DNA of 50,429 nucleotides. It comes from a virus. Below the pieces are notes generated by a model, which did not search any database, had not been told where the DNA came from, and saw nothing but the letters and a program-made list of their open reading frames with translations. This document shows, in pieces, positions 33,213 to 38,697 of this stretch; position 1 is the first letter of the stretch; each line of letters opens with the position of its first letter. The position numbers and the translations under genes are program-made. The stretch spans positions 1-50,429 of the IMG/VR virus record IMGVR_UViG_3300021356_000031; one strand, given 5' to 3'.

Positions 33213-33241
33213 ATCTTAAAGTATTTTAACTGCGCTGTCAA
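33213..33241 (-). promoter_or_regulatory. Sigma70-like promoter for the DUF932 transcript
   Basis: Minus strand: TTGACA (33241-33236), 17-bp spacer, TAAGAT (33218-33213; 4 of 6). Start near 33206, at the base of the bulged hairpin, so the mRNA would begin with that hairpin. The -35 box overlaps the stop codon of the upstream gene. Confidence 0.6.
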
Positions 33242-34041
33242 GCGACCAACTGTAAATTATTTGGGTCTGCAAAAAAGTTAAAACTACCCTGATTTTTGAG
33301 GCGCTCTAATTTTGTAGATCCCTTGCGTGTTAATTTACCGATGGCACCGTCCTGATCTAAGAATCGCAAGTCAGTCTCATCAAAGTCTGCTAACTTTACA
33401 GTCTTACCAAACAACTGTATAGTGTCAGGTATCTTGAACTCGCCCTTGCATTCTTTAGTGTTAAAAGATATTGCAATATTGAGTCCAAGCTCTGTCGCAG
33501 TTTTAAGTTGCTGTATAGTCTTGACACTATTAAGTGATGCCGAAAATGTTAGATGATAGTTGGACAAAGTATTTCGAGCAACACGGTGTAGGACTTTCGA
33601 GTAATCGTAAAACTGTATATTAGGCAAAGATTGGACAAGATCAGACCAATCAATATCACTAGTACCATTGAGCCGAATACAATAGTTGTCGGTTTCACGG
33701 CGTAATATCTCAGCCCTCAGTCGGTCTTTAAATCCATCAGGATCTTTAAGATACTGAACAGTTTTACGAGTCATAGCTTTCTGGGCACGGGACATACCTA
33801 GTCTACCTGAAGTCCGAAGGCAAGGAACTTTACACCCAGCAACATCGGCATAGGAACATAAAGTTTTCTTAGCCACAAGATCTGCGGGTTGCAAATACAA
33901 TATACCTGTGGTATAATCCTTTTTAAGACCTTTTAAGATCTTAGTAGAGCTATTAAACCCTAACAAAGGTAGATTATAATTATATATATAATCTTCAATA
34001 GGTTTAATAGACTTCAAAGCTATTAAGTTAATACTTTTCAC
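33238..34041 (-). CDS. Gp88-like conserved phage protein (267 aa)
   Basis: GTG at 34041 overlaps the upstream stop (GTGA); a TTG at 34044 is the alternative. The pattern CSYADVAGCKVPCLRTSGRL, then RLNGTSDIDWSDLVQSLPNI and QFYDYSKVLHRVARNTL matches the family I know as mycobacteriophage gp88-like, of unknown function. The three-Cys cluster followed by RxNGTSD and a TFSASL strand suggests a metal-cluster or TIM-barrel-like fold, which is speculative. It ends inside the next promoter. Confidence 0.65.
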   Translation of the reverse strand: MKSINLIALKSIKPIEDYIYNYNLPLLGFNSSTKILKGLKKDYTTGILYLQPADLVAKKTLCSYADVAGCKVPCLRTSGRLGMSRAQKAMTRKTVQYLKDPDGFKDRLRAEILRRETDNYCIRLNGTSDIDWSDLVQSLPNIQFYDYSKVLHRVARNTLSNYHLTFSASLNSVKTIQQLKTATELGLNIAISFNTKECKGEFKIPDTIQLFGKTVKLADFDETDLRFLDQDGAIGKLTRKGSTKLERLKNQGSFNFFADPNNLQLVA

Positions 34042-34211
34042 CAATTAGCCCTCGTATTTTTTCGACGCACATCAGCACGATAGTTTTTACGATCACCAAA
34101 ATCATTAAATTTTAATTCAGATATAGTGCAAGGTATGCAGTGTATTTTATCTGATAACTTGCAAGCTACTTCTAATTTAACGACCACACCGCAATTAAAA
34201 CATTTATTCAC
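34038..34211 (-). CDS. Zinc-ribbon-like microprotein (57 aa)
   Basis: GTG at 34211 overlapping the upstream stop; TGA ending at 34038 overlapping the next GTG. The product starts MNKCFNCGVVVKLEVACKL. Cys pairs CFNC (4, 7) and CIPC (25, 28), plus Cys17, suit a zinc ribbon. The C-terminus is basic (RADVRRKNTRANW). Probably a DNA- or RNA-binding regulator, by structure only. Confidence 0.6.
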   Translation of the reverse strand: MNKCFNCGVVVKLEVACKLSDKIHCIPCTISELKFNDFGDRKNYRADVRRKNTRANW

Positions 34212-34398
34212 CAAAGGCTTCCTCCCATTCCTGAGTTGTAATGCCTGACACTATAAATTCACGCTGGGCATCAGTCAAGTTTGGCATCGCATCTTGAATT
34301 AACATGCCACCCTGCCAGTTACTTAACTGTTCAGCAGTGATCGGCATATCAACAATGTGGCGAACACCAGTTAACATAGATTTTTTTTCGATCAGCAC
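34204..34398 (-). CDS. Small unknown early protein (64 aa), GTG start
   Basis: AGGAG lies 6 bases before a GTG at 34398 (MLIEKKSMLTGVRHIVDMPI). Helical C-terminal half (NLTDAQREFIVSGITTQEWE). Its leader contains bulged hairpin copy B. Overlaps the zinc-ribbon gene. Not recognised. Confidence 0.6.
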   Translation of the reverse strand: MLIEKKSMLTGVRHIVDMPITAEQLSNWQGGMLIQDAMPNLTDAQREFIVSGITTQEWEEAFGE

Positions 34399-34412
34399 AC
34401 TTTTCTCCTGTT

Positions 34413-34463
34413 CCCTTTTTAATCTTTAGAGGTCGTAAGACCTCCTCTAAAGATTAAAAAGGG
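34413..34463 (-). promoter_or_regulatory. Bulged hairpin, family copy B
   Basis: Minus strand: CCCTTTTTAATCTTTAGA-GGA-GGTC-TTAC-GACC, then the exact complement of the lower stem, so 18 plus 4 pairs with a 3-nt GGA bulge. The tip matches copy A while the stem sequence is unrelated but fully paired. Its 5' strand includes the T-tract of the terminator at 34456-34476. Confidence 0.85.
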
Positions 34464-34476
34464 AGCCGAAGCTCCC
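34456..34476 (-). terminator. Intrinsic terminator, UUCG loop, shared with hairpin B
   Basis: Minus strand GGGAGC-TTCG-GCTCCC (34476-34461) followed by TTTTT. It ends the transcript of the 81-aa gene. The terminator T-run is also part of the lower stem of hairpin copy B, so the two structures compete. Confidence 0.8.
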
Positions 34477-34501
34477 TTGTAGGTTTAATTAAGACTTAAA
34501 G

Positions 34502-34747
34502 TTATTCTTCCTTAGCTTCAATCCGATTAACTACAAGCAATAACGCTTGGGCTAAATCAAACTCGCTGGTCTGGCAAGAATTATTCCTAAAAGTTTTATT
34601 CTTTAATAAATCTTTAACTCCCTCCAAGCCATCGGGTCGATCTTCAAGTAATCTTAACTGGGTATGGATTTCTCGAAACGCCTCGTCGAATATTACTAAT
34701 TCTCTTTCGACATGAGTTAGATCTAAAACTGTTTGAAATACTGACAT
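34502..34747 (-). CDS. Small helical early protein (81 aa)
   Basis: AAGGA precedes the ATG. Charged, largely helical protein (VERELVIFDEAFREIHTQLR, then DLAQALLLVVNRIEAKEE). Followed by a terminator. Not recognised. The early position suggests host takeover or regulation. Confidence 0.6.
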   Translation of the reverse strand: MSVFQTVLDLTHVERELVIFDEAFREIHTQLRLLEDRPDGLEGVKDLLKNKTFRNNSCQTSEFDLAQALLLVVNRIEAKEE

Positions 34748-34756
34748 AATATATCC

Positions 34757-34846
34757 TTAAACGTGAGTAGCGAGTTTAATTAAAATTGGAGACAGCAGAG
34801 CCGCCCAAGTAAAAAAAACAATAAAACTTAAAAAAATAAGATTCAT
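34757..34846 (-). CDS. 29-aa membrane microprotein
   Basis: ATG at 34846 with CAGGAG 5 bases upstream; TAA ends at 34757. One hydrophobic helix from MNLIFLSFIVFFTWAALLSP to a short polar end (KLATHV). It lies between a terminator and the 81-aa gene. The strong ribosome site supports it; function unknown. Confidence 0.6.
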   Translation of the reverse strand: MNLIFLSFIVFFTWAALLSPILIKLATHV

Positions 34847-34856
34847 TAAAACTCCT

Positions 34857-34877
34857 GAAAAGGCCCCCGAAGGGGCC
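34857..34877 (-). terminator. Intrinsic terminator, UUCG loop
   Basis: Minus strand GGCCCC-TTCG-GGGGCC (34877-34862) followed by TTTTC, just after the first early gene. It would attenuate or end the leader transcript. Confidence 0.82.
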
Positions 34878-34885
34878 AAGTTAAA

Positions 34886-35260
34886 TTAGATCATTCCAAG
34901 GTCAGCAGCGGTAGCGATTCGAGGGGCCGAAGAAGTTTTAAAGTTCTTGGACTGCTTTGGATTGGCAGTAATTTTAACTTCTTTGTTAGACTTTAAGTCT
35001 TCAGTCTTCAGAACTTTAACATACTTGGCAGCAGCCGAAGTCTTACCGTTGATTTTCTTGACGGAGAATAATTTATTTATGTCCCCAGCCAAAGGCTGAC
35101 CATCGTGAACGGCCTTGATCGTCGCACCAAAGCGAGCCGTGAGTTTAGCAAACTCAAATCGCTTGATGTCATTTTCACCAATATATTTGTAAGCCAAAGT
35201 CTTGGCACAAGCATATACAGCTTTATCAGTAGCAGGTTTAGTCAAATCGTATTTAGCCAT
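34886..35260 (-). CDS. First early gene, basic unknown protein (124 aa)
   Basis: First gene of the leftward arm. GGGA lies upstream of its ATG, and a leader of about 0.7 kb separates it from the promoter. Basic protein with a helical N-terminus (KAVYACAKTLAYKYIGENDI, FEFAKLTARFGATIKAVHDG) and a Lys/Ser/Thr-rich tail. No family recognised. The charge and first position suit a nucleic-acid-binding early regulator, and it is the natural candidate to bind the leader hairpins; that is inference. A terminator follows directly. Confidence 0.65.
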   Translation of the reverse strand: MAKYDLTKPATDKAVYACAKTLAYKYIGENDIKRFEFAKLTARFGATIKAVHDGQPLAGDINKLFSVKKINGKTSAAAKYVKVLKTEDLKSNKEVKITANPKQSKNFKTSSAPRIATAADLGMI

Positions 35261-35312
35261 AATCGTTTTCCCGATTGTGTAATTTTTCGTCGAGCCGCTG
35301 TCGGCCCTTCCT

Positions 35313-35383
35313 AGTTTTGACTATCTATAAAATTTAAAGAAGTCGTAAGACTTCTTCTTTAAATTTTATAGATAGTCAAAACT
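35313..35383 (-). promoter_or_regulatory. Bulged hairpin, family copy C (first early gene leader)
   Basis: Minus strand tip AAGTC-TTAC-GACTT with a 3-nt AAG bulge on the 5' side and a long AT-rich lower stem that pairs throughout. Same architecture as copies A and B with a partly changed tip (GGTC to AGTC, compensated on the other arm). Confidence 0.8.
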
Positions 35384-35716
35384 TCTCAGCTAGTCCCTTC
35401 AAAACCTTAAAAGGTTTTGAAGGGACTAGCTGGATCGTAAAAGACCCTTTGGGTCTTTTAAATTTGGGAGTCCTTAGCTCCTCTTAGGAGGAGCTAGATG
35501 GCTGTGAAGACTTGCCAGCTAATTAGTTTTCAAATTCTTGAAAACTAAGAAAAACTTTGAAGTTTAAAGTAAACTTCAAAGACTAAAAAGACTTCTGTTT
35601 ACTTTGTAAACTAGAAGTCTTCAAAGTTTTCTGGAGGTCAAACCTCTAAAGTCTTCTTAGACTTTAGAGTTTTGGGAGGTCGCACTTAAAAGTCTTCAAA
35701 GACTTTTAAGAATGCG
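35313..35716. repeat. Dense array of nine distinct inverted repeats
   Basis: Successive hairpins, with arm length in bp: 35313-35383 (32, 3-nt bulge), 35387-35432 (22), 35438-35460 (10), 35475-35496 (9), 35523-35548 (11), 35555-35581 (12), 35588-35621 (15, one bulge), 35644-35669 (11) and 35681-35716 (16, 2-nt bulge). Loops are 2-5 nt. About three quarters of the 404 bases are paired. Stem sequences differ, though AAGTCTT/AAGACTT recurs. Confidence 0.92.
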
Positions 35717-35830
35717 CGGGAAGGTTAGATAGTATCTGTAGTTTTTCTTAGATCTTTAGAGGGCTGGGCAGGTGGCCACACCCCCCACCTACTATATATA
35801 CTAATTCGTATACATTTTAAGCAAAAAGGA

Positions 35831-35922
35831 GTGTCAACCAGTTTAGGCGGGTCTTTAAAGTCCTAACTGTACCCCATATGAGCCAAAAGTTGTGTTTACC
35901 AGTTTGGGCGGGTCTTCAAAGT
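35831..35922. repeat. 31-bp imperfect direct repeat (2 copies, 61-bp period)
   Basis: 35831-35861 and 35892-35922 match at 27 of 31 bases, sharing ACCAGTTT, GGCGGGTCTT and AAAGT. They lie just inside the predicted leftward transcript. They could be operator or replication iterons, or RNA elements in the leader. Confidence 0.75.
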
Positions 35923-35972
35923 ACTTTAAAGTGGGAGGTATATATAGATATAGCCCCGGTGGGTCTATGAAT

Positions 35973-36001
35973 ATTATAGAGATTATTTTACGATTTGTCA
36001 A
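35973..36001 (-). promoter_or_regulatory. Perfect consensus sigma70 promoter, leftward early
   Basis: Minus strand: TTGACA (36001-35996), 17-bp spacer, TATAAT (35978-35973). Predicted start near 35966. It drives the leader RNA and the whole early arm. Confidence 0.88.
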
Positions 36002-36019
36002 GAAAAAACTTGACAAATC
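35992..36019. promoter_or_regulatory. 11-bp dyad spanning both -35 boxes
   Basis: GATTTGTCAAG (35992-36002), six A residues, CTTGACAAATC (36009-36019). Each arm holds the -35 box of one of two divergent promoters, so a protein bound here would affect both. Confidence 0.85.
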
Positions 36020-36038
36020 TGTAAACTACCTATATAAT
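36010..36038 (+). promoter_or_regulatory. Perfect consensus sigma70 promoter, rightward
   Basis: TTGACA (36010-36015), 17-bp spacer, TATAAT (36033-36038). Only 6 bases separate the -10 box from the terS ATG at 36045, so transcripts should start at or next to the start codon. Confidence 0.88.
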
Positions 36039-36044
36039 AAGAGC

Positions 36045-36428
36045 ATGAAAAAAGAATTGACAACAAAACAACAGTCCTTTTTAAACAACTTGGTTGAAAC
36101 AGGAGGTGATCCTAGACTAGCAGCCGAACTAGCTGGCTATGCTCCTAATACTCATTGGCAAGTTACAAAAGCTTTAAAGAATGAGATTATTGATATGGCC
36201 TCTAATATTTTGGCTCAATCTGCACCCAAAGCTGCCATGAAGCTTGTGCAAGTTATGGAATCTGATTCGCCTACACCGCAAGCTAATGTAAAGCTTCAAG
36301 CGGCACAGACTATCTTAGATAGGATAGGTTTAGGTAAAGCAGATAAATTAGATGTGAACCACAAAGTTGAAGGAGGTATTTTTTTACTACCCGCTAAAGA
36401 AGAGGTAGTAATAGATGTTAAGGCGTAG
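36045..36428 (+). CDS. terS: Terminase small subunit (127 aa), probably leaderless
   Basis: The frame is open back to 35892, but the promoter lies inside that extension, so I start at ATG 36045 (MKKELTTKQQSFLNNLVETG). An N-terminal helix-turn-helix region with TTKQQSFLNNL and GDPRLAAELAGY is typical of phage small terminases (DNA recognition at the pac or cos site). A helical oligomerisation part and a C-terminal beta segment (VEGGIFLLPAKEEVVIDV) follow. TerL lies two genes downstream. Confidence 0.8.
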   Translation: MKKELTTKQQSFLNNLVETGGDPRLAAELAGYAPNTHWQVTKALKNEIIDMASNILAQSAPKAAMKLVQVMESDSPTPQANVKLQAAQTILDRIGLGKADKLDVNHKVEGGIFLLPAKEEVVIDVKA

Positions 36429-36639
36429 ATCTAGTTCTACAATACCTTTTGGATATATACTTTCTGAAGATCCTAAGTTTCTAGAAGAAGTTCCAGAAGA
36501 GTTAGAAGCTCTAGAAAAAGTAAAACCTTTAATAAAAGATAAGACTCTTAGCCTTCGTGAAGGAGCTATGTGGCTAGAACACACTACGGGACGTAGCTTG
36601 AGTCATACAGGATTAAAAAAGATAGTTAATAATGGATGA
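36415..36639 (+). CDS. Small conserved protein between terS and terL (74 aa)
   Basis: ATG at 36415 inside the terS end. Pattern IPFGYILSEDPKFLEEVPEE, LEALEK, then LSLREGAMWLEHTTGRSLSH and GLKKIV. The C-terminal part looks like a helix-turn-helix similar to resolvase tail domains. I have seen this gene beside terminases in marine phages, with no known function. It overlaps terL by 8 bases and may be a packaging regulator. Confidence 0.7.
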   Translation: MLRRRSSSTIPFGYILSEDPKFLEEVPEELEALEKVKPLIKDKTLSLREGAMWLEHTTGRSLSHTGLKKIVNNG

Positions 36640-38317
36640 TTGGGAAATAAATCCAGACAGTTACCAAAAAGATTCTAATGGTAATTTTATTTTAAAAATA
36701 GATGGGACACCTAAAAAGAAGGGTGGTAGAACGAAAGGTTCTAAATCTAGAGGGTATAACTACAGCAGGGCTACCCAAAATAAGATAGCAGCGCGGAAAG
36801 CAGTAAGAGCTAAAGAAAAACTTATTGCAAAAGCAGAAGCAAAAATAAAAAATCAAAAGACTTCTTTAAAAACTTCTAAAGCTGCATTAGCTAAAATAGA
36901 AAACAAAGAAAAATCATCAGAAGGTAAGATTTTAACAGCAGATGCTGTCGAAGATCTACCAAAAAAAGTAAAAGAAGAAGCTTTAGAAAATGTTATCTTC
37001 AGACCGAATGATGGGCCGCAGACAGACTTTTTAGCGGCTCCTGAAACGGATGTACTGTATGGCGGCGCAGCAGGGGGTGGTAAGTCCTATGCTATGCTCG
37101 TAGATCCCCTGAGATTCGCTCATAGGGCTGCTCACAGGGCGTTAATACTAAGACGCTCAATGCCTGAACTCAGGGAACTTATAGATAAGTCTAGGGAGTT
37201 ATATCCGAAGGCTTTTCCGGGGTGTAAGTTCAGAGAAGTTGAAAAGATCTGGACATTCCCCAGCGGAGCTAAACTAGAGTTTGGCTTCCTTGAAAGAGAT
37301 GCAGATGTGTACCGCTATCAAGGACAAGCTTATAGTTGGATTGGTTTTGATGAGATTACTCACCTATCAACAGAGTTTTCTTGGAACTACCTAGCATCCC
37401 GACTACGTACTACAGACCCTGAGATTACGCCGTACATGCGTTGTACAGCTAACCCCGGTGGTGCTGGTGCAACATGGGTAAAGAAGCGTTATGTGAATCC
37501 ATCAGAGCCTAATGAGAGCTTCACAGGTCACGATGGATTGACACGACGTTTTATACCAGCCCGTCTAGAAGATAACCCGTATCTTGCAAAAGATGGCAGA
37601 TACGAACAGATGTTAAATGCTTTGCCAGATGTACAGCGTAAGCAACTTCTAGAAGGTAACTGGGACATTACAGAAGGTGCTGCCTTTACAGAGTTTGATG
37701 TAATGGAGCATGTTATAACACCATTTGAAATCCCAGTAGGTTGGGAAAGGGTGAAAGGAATTGACTACGGATACGCTTCTGAATCTGCTTGTGTTTGGGG
37801 TGCTGTTGATCCCAGCGATGGCACATTAATAATTTACAGAGAATTATATCGTAAAGGATTAACAGGCGTCGATTTAGCTCAGTTAATTACTAACATGGAG
37901 CTACAAGATCCTTTTTCAGTTGCTGGTGTCCTTGACACCGCAGCTTGGAACAGAACAGGCACAACAGGCCCTACAGTTGGAGAGACACTTCAGCGAGCAG
38001 GGCATAAGTTACGAAGAGCAGATAAAAATAGAATACAAGGTAAGATACAAATCCACGAATACTTGCGAGTACAGCCTAGTGGCAGACCAAAGCTACAAAT
38101 ATTTAATAGCTGCCCAAACCTAATACGTGAACTCCAAAGTATTCCTCTGGATAAATCTAACCCAGAAGATGTAAATACACATGCGCCTGACCACGCTTAC
38201 GATGCGTTAAGGTATCTTATTATGTCAAGACCTAGAGTTAATGACATATTTAGTCAGTTCAGGAATCTAAGAACACAGCAGGCTTACACACCCGTTGATG
38301 CAGAGTTTGGATATTAA
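36632..38317 (+). CDS. terL: Terminase large subunit (561 aa)
   Basis: The ATPase domain has Walker A GGAAGGGKS (144-152, Lys151), Walker B WIGFDEITHL (Asp240, Glu241) and the coupling segment TANPGGAGATWV. The nuclease domain has GIDYGYASES, GVLDTAAWNRT and DHAYDALRYL, supplying the acidic metal ligands. An unusual basic N-terminal extension (about 25-95, rich in Lys and Ala) precedes the usual start and may bind DNA. It packages DNA through the portal encoded downstream. Confidence 0.95.
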   Translation: MDDWEINPDSYQKDSNGNFILKIDGTPKKKGGRTKGSKSRGYNYSRATQNKIAARKAVRAKEKLIAKAEAKIKNQKTSLKTSKAALAKIENKEKSSEGKILTADAVEDLPKKVKEEALENVIFRPNDGPQTDFLAAPETDVLYGGAAGGGKSYAMLVDPLRFAHRAAHRALILRRSMPELRELIDKSRELYPKAFPGCKFREVEKIWTFPSGAKLEFGFLERDADVYRYQGQAYSWIGFDEITHLSTEFSWNYLASRLRTTDPEITPYMRCTANPGGAGATWVKKRYVNPSEPNESFTGHDGLTRRFIPARLEDNPYLAKDGRYEQMLNALPDVQRKQLLEGNWDITEGAAFTEFDVMEHVITPFEIPVGWERVKGIDYGYASESACVWGAVDPSDGTLIIYRELYRKGLTGVDLAQLITNMELQDPFSVAGVLDTAAWNRTGTTGPTVGETLQRAGHKLRRADKNRIQGKIQIHEYLRVQPSGRPKLQIFNSCPNLIRELQSIPLDKSNPEDVNTHAPDHAYDALRYLIMSRPRVNDIFSQFRNLRTQQAYTPVDAEFGY

Positions 38318-38318
38318 T

Positions 38319-38687
38319 ATGAAAAAAAGAACTAAATACAACAATGGTGGATTAAGCACTTCTTTTAGTAAAGGTGTATTTGAACTAGAAGGAAATGTAA
38401 CAGGAAATAAACAACAAAGAACTTCCCAAGGGACAGCTTCTTTAACTGGAGGTGGTTATAAAGCTTCTATAAATAAAGGCTATGATACCCAATCAGGCAA
38501 AAGTCAAAACTATAGTTTAGAAAAACAACTGCCTAATCAATCTTCAGTTGTTTTTAAAAAGAATAAAAATAATACAAGTTTAGACTATCATAAACAAACA
38601 AGCAAAGGTTCAAATATTAAATTCGGACTAAATAGAAATGCTCAAGGCGATTTAGGTATTAGCATGGGTTTTTCTAAACCTATTTAA
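38319..38687 (+). CDS. Unknown Lys/Asn/Gln-rich protein between terL and portal (122 aa)
   Basis: ATG at 38319 (MKKRTKYNNGGLSTSFSKGV), directly after terL; the frame opens earlier inside terL. Polar repeats of beta character (GTASLTGGGYKASINKGYDT, QSSVVFKKNKNNTSLDYH, NIKFGLNRNAQGDLGISMGF) resemble short barrel or amyloid-like strands. No family recognised. May be a minor head protein. Confidence 0.55.
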   Translation: MKKRTKYNNGGLSTSFSKGVFELEGNVTGNKQQRTSQGTASLTGGGYKASINKGYDTQSGKSQNYSLEKQLPNQSSVVFKKNKNNTSLDYHKQTSKGSNIKFGLNRNAQGDLGISMGFSKPI

Positions 38688-38697
38688 AGGTATATTA

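Larger units (their letters stand above)
35261..35966 (-). ncRNA. Predicted ~0.7-kb structured leader RNA of the early transcript
   Basis: From the predicted start of the leftward consensus promoter (about 35966) to the first early ATG there is no convincing ORF on either strand. The 3' half (35313-35716) is an array of at least nine hairpins. The 5' half has a 31-bp imperfect direct repeat and a short GC-rich hairpin (35770-35790). It could be a leader, a processed ncRNA, or DNA-level origin structure. Confidence 0.55.

Noticed and set aside
33962-33995. AT-rich palindromic stretch as replication origin
   Set aside because: It lies within the gp88-like coding sequence (YIYNYNLP) and has no repeats or flanking motif beyond low complexity.
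35313-35716. CRISPR array
   Set aside because: Repeats are different inverted repeats, not identical direct repeats with regular spacers, and no cas genes are present apart from a Cas4-like nuclease motif set.
35806-35838. Second leftward promoter (TTGACA at 35838-35833)
   Set aside because: The -10 candidates at 17-19 bp (TGTATA, GTATAC, TATACG) are poor, and the -35 belongs to the direct repeat; not listed as a promoter.
35892-36044. 51-codon N-terminal extension of terS
   Set aside because: It would contain both divergent promoters and the dyad, starts with a non-ATG codon and looks unlike protein; the ATG at 36045 fits better.
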